12,390 nucleotides of DNA from the NCBI GenBank assembly GCA_002366755.1, contig DFBV01000018.1, forward strand, positions 3,070-15,459, read 5' to 3'. This document shows, in pieces, positions 7,432-12,390 of the stretch. The position numbers and the translations under genes are program-made. The stretch is from Anaerolineales bacterium UBA3071. Its GTDB lineage: Bacteria; Chloroflexota; Anaerolineae; UBA3071. Position 1 is the stretch's first letter; every line of letters starts with the position of its first letter. The notes beneath the pieces were generated by a model. It was not told the DNA's origin and ran no database searches. It was given only the letters and a program-made list of their open reading frames with translations.

Positions 7432-7904
7432 ACCCCTGGTTGCTTGCAGCCCTGTCTATCTGGCTTGTGGTCATGTCGGTCTACGACCTGAAAACCAAAG
7501 AGGTCTCCAACTGGCTGACGCTGCCAGTGCTGGCCATCATCCTGACCTGGCAGCTTGTGCAGCGCCAGTGGCTTGCGCTCGTGCCACTGCCCATCTTCTA
7601 CCTGCTATGGCGAGTGCACATCCTGGGCGGCGCGGACGCCAAGGTGCTGATGGCGCTCTTTGCGCTGTGGCCCAGTATGGAGTTCGGTCTTTTCTTCTGC
7701 GTGGGGTACGTGATCATCGCCTTGCCCGTCCTGCTGTGGCGCAATCGCCGCAGCTTGCGCAGCCTGGGGACACGCATCTTGGCTACGCTGCGAGGCGGGC
7801 TGCCCGCGGAAGCCGAACTGGCAGCCCATGGTGCGCCGGCGATACCGCTGTACGCAGTGGTGGCCATCGCCGGGGGGACGCTGAGATTGCGGGGAGTTTG
7901 TTAG
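7428..7904 (+). CDS. Prepilin peptidase, A24 family (TadV/CpaA type)
   Basis: A 158-residue integral membrane protein, the usual size of short TadV/CpaA-type peptidases that lack the N-terminal methylase domain. The two catalytic aspartates of the A24 family are visible: D20 in YDLKTKEVSNW (the D..K..VSN motif) and D70 in GGADAK (the GxGDxK motif, here with Ala for Gly before Asp). Hydrophobic segments lie at about 4-18, 30-44, 50-62, 74-103 and at the C-terminus. The enzyme cleaves the leader of Flp-type prepilins on the cytoplasmic side of the membrane. The ATG overlaps the preceding stop (ATGA). With CpaB at 11475 it marks a Tad/Flp pilus locus; no pilin gene is visible in this window. Confidence 0.9.
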   Translation: MNPWLLAALSIWLVVMSVYDLKTKEVSNWLTLPVLAIILTWQLVQRQWLALVPLPIFYLLWRVHILGGADAKVLMALFALWPSMEFGLFFCVGYVIIALPVLLWRNRRSLRSLGTRILATLRGGLPAEAELAAHGAPAIPLYAVVAIAGGTLRLRGVC

Positions 7905-7959
7905 GGCGCAACATTGCCTCCAACCCTACCCTATATGCCCTAACAACTGGAGAAACATC

Positions 7960-8379
7960 ATGCAACTGCAAGACGCCATACAACAACTCTTCATGCACCA
8001 AAAATATGGGTCGGCCCCAGTGCGCCGGCCTCTCAGCGACGAGGAAGCGGCAGTCTGCGCTGTCTGGATCGAGGAGCACCAGCCGGAGCTGGGCTCGCTC
8101 CTGCGAGAGATGTCCTTCCTTTGCCAGCGGCTGGGCCGCTTCCCCCAGGTGTCGCTGGCCGTGCTGGGCAACCCGCAGACCCGGCGAGATATCCAGTGGG
8201 AGACGCTGCTGCGCTTCGCCGCTGCTGCGGAATGGGACGCCTGGGCCGACGCCAATGCAGAGGATGTGCTCAAGCTCGTCTTAGTTTCAGCCCTCTGCGA
8301 CGCTCTGGACCACAGAGCGCTGAAGGGTATGCGGAAGGGGTTTCCTTGGCCCGATGGACTATCACGCTGGTGGGCTTAG
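7960..8379 (+). CDS. Unknown soluble protein
   Basis: A 139-residue protein with a GGAG 7 bases before ATG 7960. It is not recognised. It is rich in Ala, Leu, Glu, Trp and Arg and should be mostly helical, with no signal peptide or membrane segment. Visible points are LSDEEAAVCAVWIEEHQPELGSL near 35 and the tryptophan-rich end (WDAWADAN, then FPWPDGLSRWWA). It lies 55 bases after the prepilin peptidase and 19 bases before the next gene, so it is probably in the same operon. The 55-base gap holds a weak inverted repeat (TTAGGGC at 7902-7908 and GCCCTAA at 7937-7943). No function can be given. Confidence 0.8.
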   Translation: MQLQDAIQQLFMHQKYGSAPVRRPLSDEEAAVCAVWIEEHQPELGSLLREMSFLCQRLGRFPQVSLAVLGNPQTRRDIQWETLLRFAAAAEWDAWADANAEDVLKLVLVSALCDALDHRALKGMRKGFPWPDGLSRWWA

Positions 8380-8382
8380 AAC

Positions 8383-8392
8383 AGGAAGGGGG
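8383..8392 (+). promoter_or_regulatory. Purine-rich Shine-Dalgarno for a GTG start
   Basis: AGGAAGGGGG lies 6 bases before GTG 8399. It supports this start over ATG 8354 (which overlaps the upstream gene by 26 bases) and the internal ATG 8450. Confidence 0.55.
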
Positions 8393-8398
8393 ACCACA

Positions 8399-8752
8399 GT
8401 GAAGGGAGACTGGAGCCCGGGCGCCGTTTGGAGTAGGCCCCCGCTCCGAATGCAGACTCTACGAGGGGCGCATTCCGCACGGCACGCTTCTAGCAGTTCC
8501 ATCAGCTGGGATCCCTCGGCATGGCAGGCGGTTACCGAGGGGTACTGCTTCACCTGCGACCGTTCTGTGCAGATCAAGTATTATCGTTACTGGGCGGGCA
8601 CGCAGCCATCCCGGACCTGCTTGCACTGCGGTGGCCACGACGTCGAGTTCCTCGGCCGCGTGGCTGGGAGGCTGCTGGAGCGCATTGAGGAACTGGAGCA
8701 GCGGTTGGAGAGGGGCAGGCAGGGGTTATGCGACCAAGATTTCAGCCCATAA
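8399..8752 (+). CDS. Second small four-cysteine zinc-binding protein with C-terminal helix
   Basis: A 117-residue protein from GTG 8399. It has C50-F-T-C53 and C74-L-H-C77-GG, a four-cysteine ribbon with a 20-residue spacer that contains the aromatic run IKYYRYW. A charged helix follows (about 85-107, GRLLERIEELEQRLERGRQ), likely a coiled coil. Residues 1-40 are Ser/Arg-rich and probably disordered, so the real start could be later. The Cys spacing is close to that of the protein at 7195, but the sequences are otherwise different. It ends the co-directional run that holds the prepilin peptidase and is followed by two hairpins. Possible roles are a protein-protein adaptor or nucleic-acid binder; not determined. 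Confidence 0.75.
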   Translation: MKGDWSPGAVWSRPPLRMQTLRGAHSARHASSSSISWDPSAWQAVTEGYCFTCDRSVQIKYYRYWAGTQPSRTCLHCGGHDVEFLGRVAGRLLERIEELEQRLERGRQGLCDQDFSP

Positions 8753-8753
8753 C

Positions 8754-8808
8754 GGGTCATTTTGACCCTATTATGCGGCGTTTTGGGATCAAACACGCCG
8801 CATAAGGG
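8754..8808 (+). terminator. Two consecutive hairpins at the end of the seven-gene run
   Basis: GGGTCA (8754-8759) pairs with TGACCC (8763-8768) around TTT. Then TTATGCGGCGT (8771-8781) pairs with ACGCCGCATAA (8795-8805), a perfect 11-bp stem with a 13-base loop. CCC before and GGG after (8806-8808) can also pair, which makes the two hairpins partly exclusive. No long U-tract follows, so termination is likely but not certain; the element could also be an operator or leader for the next gene. Confidence 0.55.
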
Positions 8809-8848
8809 TATTTAGGCGACTAGAACGGGACGTGAGTAACGAGGCATC

Positions 8849-10129
8849 ATGCACACACAAGCCATGCGAGTGGTGATCATCACAGCACTTTTGCTCTCCG
8901 TCGCCTCCTCAGCCTGGGGAGACGACACGGCGACGTTCCTGCTGCCGGCAGCCAGTACTGGTGCTCAATCGGGCATTGATGCCAGCGATGTGGTCTTGGT
9001 CGAGCAGTCGCATACAGACGGTTGCTCCACCAACGATGACTGCCCACCCGGGGACTATTGCGCTGGCCCTGGCTGCGATGCTCCCGGCACATGCACGCTC
9101 CGACCCGAATATTGTTATGCGGTCTACGCCCCCGTCTGCGGCTGCGACGGCAGGACATACAGCAATGACTGCATTGCCGCCGCGCACGGTATACGTGTGG
9201 CAGCGGATGACCCCTGCCATGAGGAACTCGTCACATTCACAGTTGACCACACAGCCTTTCTGCCCTTGGTCATGACCAACGGCGAAGGGCCACCGCCAAC
9301 GGCTACGCCAACGGCCACATTCACACCAACGCCAACGGCAATGCCCACAGCCATACCCACGCCAACGGCTACGCCAACACCGATACCGGCGGGGCCACAG
9401 CCACCACAGCGTTTGTCGCCAAGCGAGGGAGAGACGCTCTCCACCATCAGTCCCGACTTTGTGGTGGATAACCAGCATCTCGATCAACCGGCCAGAACGC
9501 AACTGCAAGTGGCCGCTGACCCTACCTTCTCTCAACCAGATGTTGACTTCGTCACCTCTCCCTTTCGGGGCATCAGCACGGTGGTATTGCTCTACAACCT
9601 GCAGCCGGGCACGACCTACTATTGGCGTGTGTGCTCCAGCTACGATGGCTCGGCTTGGGGCCCGTGGTCTGCGGTCTGGAGCTTCACCACGGCTAGCGAG
9701 GGAACGCTTCCCGATGCGCCTACGCTCATTGAGCCGGTCAATGGGAGCACGGTGAGCTCGCTGCGGCCTACGCTGCGCTGGTCGGAGGTTGCTGGCGCCG
9801 ACCGCTACGCCGTGGCTTTGGGTCAAGCATCCAGCTACAGGGCTTACCGGACGGAACAAACCCAATTCACGTCGCCCCAAGACCTCTACGCGGGCCAACT
9901 CTATGACTGGTTCGTCTGGGCTCGTAATGGGTACGGCTGGGGGCCATATTCAGAAGTGTGGAGCTTCCAGACAGAAGAGATGCACCAGTGGTTTAGAGAG
10001 AGAGGCGGGACCTACAAGAGCAGCGGTGAGCGGTTAGTAGGTAACAACGAAGCAGGCTTTTACTTGGTGGCAGAGGCCATAAGATGCGAGGAACCGACTT
10101 CTGCCGCAGTTCTGGCGGAGGAACCATAG
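8849..10129 (+). CDS. Secreted Kazal-domain protein with two FN3-like domains
   Basis: A 426-residue exported protein. A Sec signal peptide runs from ATG 8849 to about residue 24 (core VVIITALLLSVASS, cleavage after AWG). Residues 59-123 form a cysteine-rich region: CSTNDDC and GDYC, then a Kazal-type motif (C89, YAPVCGCDGRTYSNDC, to C123). Kazal domains inhibit serine proteases; the Cys order matches bacterial proteins with this paired module. An FLPLV motif near 135 and a TPTAT linker follow, then two fibronectin-type-III-like domains (about 183-281 and 288-375, with TYYWRVCSSYDGSAWGPWS and YDWFVWARNGYGWGPYS). The last 50 residues (EEMHQWFRE to AVLAEEP) do not resemble the rest. The start has only a weak GAGG upstream. 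It is followed after one base by the TolB-like lipoprotein gene. Inhibiting host, predator or neighbour proteases is an inference. Confidence 0.9.
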   Translation: MHTQAMRVVIITALLLSVASSAWGDDTATFLLPAASTGAQSGIDASDVVLVEQSHTDGCSTNDDCPPGDYCAGPGCDAPGTCTLRPEYCYAVYAPVCGCDGRTYSNDCIAAAHGIRVAADDPCHEELVTFTVDHTAFLPLVMTNGEGPPPTATPTATFTPTPTAMPTAIPTPTATPTPIPAGPQPPQRLSPSEGETLSTISPDFVVDNQHLDQPARTQLQVAADPTFSQPDVDFVTSPFRGISTVVLLYNLQPGTTYYWRVCSSYDGSAWGPWSAVWSFTTASEGTLPDAPTLIEPVNGSTVSSLRPTLRWSEVAGADRYAVALGQASSYRAYRTEQTQFTSPQDLYAGQLYDWFVWARNGYGWGPYSEVWSFQTEEMHQWFRERGGTYKSSGERLVGNNEAGFYLVAEAIRCEEPTSAAVLAEEP

Positions 10130-10130
10130 C

Positions 10131-10970
10131 ATGAAGTCGAGCCTGGCACTGGCTTTGGTACTGCTCTTGTTCGTACTATCTTGCAGTCCGGCGGTGATCC
10201 CAGCTGCCGAGGTGCCCACCGTGGCTCCCAGCGCCACGGAGACACCAATCCCCACGCCTACGGACGCCTGGTACGGCACGCCGAGGCCCACGGGGACGGC
10301 CACAGTGACACCAACGGCGACACCTTGTCCCGACGGCATTTGTCCTACACCGACAGTGACGCCCACGGCGACCAACACGCCCAAGGCTCCGCCTACGGCG
10401 ACGCCGGTGAAGATCGCGGGCAAGATCCTCTTCCTCACCGACCGGGAGGGCGGCAGTTGGTTCTCCGGGCCAGCCGTCTGGATGATGGACCCTGACGGCT
10501 CGAACCAGCGGCCCTGCCCCGATCCGGCAGCCTATGACCGGGCACTGGAAGCGCAGAAGTGGTCGCCCGATCATAACTATCGGGTCTTTGTTGGCCAGGA
10601 TGCTCAGGTTCGCGTGGAGTTCCCGCAGGACAACAGCTCCTGGGATGTGAGCAAGACGGGCAGCGGCATCGCCTACGACCCCGCCTGGTCGCCGGTGGAC
10701 GACCGCATTGCCTTCGTCTCCACCGAGAGCGGGGCGGGTGACGAGGTCTACACCATTCGCTCGGACGGAAGTGGGCTTCGAAGGCTAACGTATGACAAGA
10801 CTCATGCCTGGGACAAGTTCCCCACCTGGTCACCGGACGGCACGCGCATCGCCTTTTGGTCGAGCAGGACGGGACCCAAACAGATCTGGATCATGGACGC
10901 CGACGGAGGAAACCAGAGCAACCTGTCCCAGAACGATTTCAGCGACTACGAGCCGGTTTGGGTTCGTTAG
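10131..10970 (+). CDS. TolB-like WD40/PD40 beta-propeller lipoprotein
   Basis: A 279-residue lipoprotein. The signal peptide MKSSLALALVLLLFVLSC has a lipobox ending at C18 (VLSC; Leu at -2 is less usual). A Thr-Pro linker covers about 25-95. The rest holds PD40-type propeller motifs: GKILFLTDREGG with WMMDPDGSN, AYDPAWSPVDDRIAFVS with YTIRSDGSGLRRLT, and FPTWSPDGTRIAFWSSR with IWIMDADGGNQ. Only about three to four blades are present, too few for the usual six- or seven-bladed TolB propeller, so it may close by oligomerising or be shortened. The start follows a GGAGG (10117-10121) located in the end of the Kazal gene. TolB-like domains usually serve protein interactions; the partner here is unknown, with the co-transcribed Kazal/FN3 protein the natural candidate. 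Confidence 0.9.
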   Translation: MKSSLALALVLLLFVLSCSPAVIPAAEVPTVAPSATETPIPTPTDAWYGTPRPTGTATVTPTATPCPDGICPTPTVTPTATNTPKAPPTATPVKIAGKILFLTDREGGSWFSGPAVWMMDPDGSNQRPCPDPAAYDRALEAQKWSPDHNYRVFVGQDAQVRVEFPQDNSSWDVSKTGSGIAYDPAWSPVDDRIAFVSTESGAGDEVYTIRSDGSGLRRLTYDKTHAWDKFPTWSPDGTRIAFWSSRTGPKQIWIMDADGGNQSNLSQNDFSDYEPVWVR

Positions 10971-10972
10971 CC

Positions 10973-11092
10973 GGTGGCAGATAGCCGATGGCAGATAGCC
11001 GATGGCCGATGGCAGATGGCAACGCCATACGCTATCAGCTATCAGCCATCAAGCGCAGCGAGCCATCAGCTATAAGCCAATAGACTGCCACC
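10973..11092. repeat. Inverted heptamer-repeat array
   Basis: Left arm: seven 7-bp units with consensus GATRGCM (GATAGCC, GATGGCA and so on) run in register from about 10973 to 11020. Right arm: units GCTATCA (11031-11044, two copies), GCCATCA (11045-11051 and 11062-11068) and GCTATAA (11069-11075) are the inverse complement of the same heptamer. The outermost GGTGGCAG (10973-10980) matches CTGCCACC (11085-11092). The whole 120-bp block can fold into a long imperfect hairpin. It begins 3 bases after the TolB-like gene stop and may help end that transcript. No open frame is supported here. Confidence 0.85.
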
Positions 11093-11130
11093 CCTTGGCG
11101 TTGGCCAGGAGGCATGGAGATTTGATCCAC

Positions 11131-11199
11131 GAGGAGGTTTCCAATGGCAACCATGCCACTTAAATTCCCCTGAGCGGGGGCGCTTGACTATCGCGCCCC
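11131..11199 (+). other. Possible nine-codon leader ORF followed by competing hairpins
   Basis: GAGGAGG (11131-11137) lies 6 bases before ATG 11144, which opens MATMPLKFP and stops at TGA 11171-11173. CCCC (11167-11170) can pair with GGGG (11176-11179), or GGGGCGC (11177-11183) can pair with GCGCCCC (11193-11199, a perfect 7-bp stem). The two stems share bases and cannot form together. The layout is attenuator-like but could be chance in GC-rich sequence. Confidence 0.25.
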
Positions 11200-11218
11200 A
11201 TCCCACACCGCGGTCTCC

Positions 11219-11262
11219 ACCTGTCTGCGTGTACGCACAGGCAGACGCACAGGCAGGCCAGC
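11219..11262. repeat. Second copy of the CCTGTCTGCGTG repeat family
   Basis: ACCTGTCTGCGTG (11219-11231) is followed by TACGCACAGGCAGACGCAC, nearly the same words as in the element at 5609-5685 (one side of which reads ACGCACAGGCAGACGCAC). Here it is intergenic and shorter, and lacks the 18-bp tandem duplication. Two related copies in 12 kb suggest a dispersed, possibly mobile, palindromic repeat. Confidence 0.75.
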
Positions 11263-11272
11263 CTCCGGGCCA

Positions 11273-11332
11273 GCCCTGTGAAATAAACAGGACGATGGTG
11301 TGAGCGATCTCGCCATCATTATTTCACAGGGC
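11273..11332. repeat. 60-bp near-palindromic element with 14-bp perfect arms
   Basis: GCCCTGTGAAATAA (11273-11286) is the exact inverse complement of TTATTTCACAGGGC (11319-11332). Inside, GATGGTG (11294-11300) pairs with CGCCATC (11311-11317) with one T-G pair, and GAG/CTC flank a CGAT tetraloop. It would make a long multi-stem hairpin on either strand. It could be a REP-like or miniature inverted-repeat element, or a bidirectional terminator. Confidence 0.8.
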
Positions 11333-11355
11333 CAGAGGAGATCGGTTCCCCTCTT

Positions 11356-11460
11356 AGTCAGATGGTCACTTGGTCGGGTAGTCGAAATGGTCGAATCGTC
11401 GAAACGGCCACTAGACTAATTAACCAACGGACCAGATGACCAATTGACCAATAGACCAAA
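11356..11460. repeat. Inverted octamer array (TGGTC / GACCA) reaching the cpaB ribosome site
   Basis: Right arm: GACCA occurs at 11430, 11438, 11446 and 11454, an exact 8-bp period with a variable 3-base tail. Left arm: TGGTC at 11363, 11371 and 11388, with related AGTC and CGTC words between them at 8-9-bp steps. The two arms are inverse complements, so the block can form a hairpin ending 3 bases before the GGAGG at 11464. It resembles the heptamer array at 10973 in design but not in sequence. Confidence 0.8.
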
Positions 11461-11463
11461 TTT

Positions 11464-11468
11464 GGAGG
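11464..11468 (+). promoter_or_regulatory. Shine-Dalgarno of the CpaB gene
   Basis: GGAGG lies 6 bases before ATG 11475. It lies just outside the inverted octamer array, so folding of that array could influence its access. Confidence 0.75.
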
Positions 11469-11474
11469 TAAAAC

Positions 11475-12359
11475 ATGTTCAAGTCAAGACTTTCGCGTAC
11501 CGCGCTGATGATCGGGATACCCATCGTCATCTTTCTCCTGGTCGTCTCCTTCCTGAACACGGCCAGGTCCACCCGGGAGGTTCTCGTGGTCAACCGGCCG
11601 CTGCAGCCCGGCAGCCGGCTGGACGGTAGCGCCGTCGTACTCAAACCGCTCCCCAAGGCGGCTATCCTGCCTGGGGCCTTCACCGACCTGGCCAGTGTCA
11701 TGGGCCAGACGGTGACCATCGGCCGGCTGCCCGGCGACCAGATCACCGCTGACATGATCGGCGGCGAGGCCCTCTCGGCCATCGCCGCATCGCTGGCCCC
11801 CGACCACCGTGCCGTGGCCGTGCGGGTAGACCGCGCCGGCGGCTTGGCGGGAATGCTGCAGATCGGCGACTGGGTCACCGTGCTGGGTCTCATCGACCCC
11901 AGCGCCTTGCAACTCCGCCAGAGCTACGCCCCCACCACGGTCAAAGTGGCGGGCGTTGGAGAAGAAGAGGAGCAGCAGCCATCGCCCTCGGCCATGGTGC
12001 TGGTGCCCAATCTGCGGGTGCTGTTGGTGCCCCAGTCCTTCCGTTACCAAGAGGTACTGCCGGGGCAGGAGCAGGAGATGGTGCCAGCCTTCACCTCGTC
12101 CCGCGCCCAGGAGGAGGGGGTCATCCTGCTGGATGTGCCGCTTCGGCCTCAGCCCATCGCCCCCGAGGGGCTGGAGATGAGCCCTGTGGAGCTGCTGGCC
12201 CTGCTCAACGGCTACGGCCGCATCCACCTGGTGCTCGACCCCTTGCAGGCGGACTACTCCATCCCGCCCGATGGCACCAACCTGCTGGACGTCTTCGACA
12301 CCATAGGCCAGCAGTCCGCCATGACATCTACCGTCACCTTAGAGGAGGCGCTGCCATGA
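11475..12359 (+). CDS. cpaB: Flp pilus assembly protein CpaB/RcpC
   Basis: A 294-residue protein with the usual CpaB/RcpC layout: a short basic N-terminus, one transmembrane helix (about 9-27, LMIGIPIVIFLLVVSF), then a SAF domain (about 35-100, VLVVNRPLQPGSRLDGSAV and VMGQTVTIGRLPGDQITADMI). The RcpC region follows (about 111-145, RAVAVRVDRAGGLAGMLQIGDWVTVLG). The C-terminal 140 residues are more variable, with an acidic insert (GEEEEQQ) and VILLDVPLRPQP. In Tad systems this periplasmic or extracytoplasmic protein is needed for pilus assembly, perhaps at the secretin or envelope passage; Chloroflexota envelopes may use it differently. Its stop overlaps the next ATG (ATGA), so the rest of the tad operon probably follows to the right. 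Confidence 0.92.
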   Translation: MFKSRLSRTALMIGIPIVIFLLVVSFLNTARSTREVLVVNRPLQPGSRLDGSAVVLKPLPKAAILPGAFTDLASVMGQTVTIGRLPGDQITADMIGGEALSAIAASLAPDHRAVAVRVDRAGGLAGMLQIGDWVTVLGLIDPSALQLRQSYAPTTVKVAGVGEEEEQQPSPSAMVLVPNLRVLLVPQSFRYQEVLPGQEQEMVPAFTSSRAQEEGVILLDVPLRPQPIAPEGLEMSPVELLALLNGYGRIHLVLDPLQADYSIPPDGTNLLDVFDTIGQQSAMTSTVTLEEALP

Positions 12360-12390
12360 CGACCGGCCCACTGCACATCTTTCTCTCCAC
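12356..12390 (+). CDS. Start of a coupled downstream gene (3' partial)
   Basis: ATG 12356 overlaps the CpaB stop (ATGA), with GAGGAGG (12342-12348) 7 bases upstream. Only MTTGPLHIFLS is visible before the window ends. In many tad loci cpaB is followed by cpaC or cpaE/tadZ; a start that runs straight into a beta strand (LHIFLS) fits a receiver-like or CpaE/TadZ protein better than a secretin with a signal peptide, but this is a guess from 11 residues. Confidence 0.6.
   Translation, partial: MTTGPLHIFLS

Noticed and set aside
7902..7943. TTAGGGC / GCCCTAA inverted repeat in the gap after the prepilin peptidase
   Set aside because: Only 7 bp with a 28-base loop and no U-tract; not reported as a terminator.
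8783..8814. A possible promoter for the Kazal gene (TTGGGA and TATTTA)
   Set aside because: The spacing is 20 bases and the hexamers overlap a strong hairpin; the evidence is too weak.
11420..12227. Minus-strand frames opposite cpaB, one ending in IWSIGQLVIWSVG
   Set aside because: They are antisense to a clear CpaB gene, and the odd tail is the translation of the octamer repeat array.

Overview
The window looks like a piece of a high-GC Chloroflexota genome (Anaerolineae-type). This is inferred from long Thr-Pro (TPTPT/TATPT) linkers in several exported proteins, an FLPLV motif before such a linker, SdrD_B-like and DUF11 surface modules, short heptamer/octamer repeat arrays between genes, and a Tad/Flp pilus context. 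All credible genes lie on the + strand. No tRNA, rRNA, CRISPR array, transposase or integrase was seen.

Layout. (1) 2-4165: the 3' part of a giant cell-surface protein with two DUF11 and nine SdrD_B-like domains, ending in a PEP-CTERM-like tail. (2) 4166-4392: a gap with three strong hairpins, read as terminator(s) and a 5' leader. (3) 4393-8752: a compact run of seven genes: a lipoprotein, a single-pass membrane protein with one SdrD_B-like domain, a 69-residue protein with a ParR/ribbon-helix-helix look, a four-Cys zinc-ribbon protein, an A24 prepilin peptidase (TadV/CpaA type), an unknown 139-residue protein and a second four-Cys protein. Several junctions are ATGA overlaps, so the run is probably one operon. 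(4) 8753-8848: a double-hairpin gap. (5) 8849-10970: a secreted Kazal plus two-FN3 protein and a TolB-like lipoprotein one base apart. (6) 10971-11474: a 504-base gap without a convincing gene, packed with repeats and hairpins. (7) 11475-12390: a CpaB/RcpC Flp pilus assembly gene and the first codons of a coupled downstream gene.

Working model. The prepilin peptidase and CpaB mark a Tad/Flp pilus locus. The other exported proteins, with T/P spacers, adhesin-like domains, a protease-inhibitor domain and lipid or PEP-CTERM anchors, would make up the surface around it. The link between the small zinc-ribbon and ParR-like proteins and the pilus rests only on co-transcription.

Most unusual points: a repeat element that supplies the N-terminal coding sequence of the gene at 5571, with a related copy in the gap at 11.2 kb; a coordinated cysteine pair in the last four SdrD_B domains of the giant protein; a PEP-CTERM-like tail in a Chloroflexota-like setting; and a dense set of inverted repeat arrays directly upstream of cpaB.
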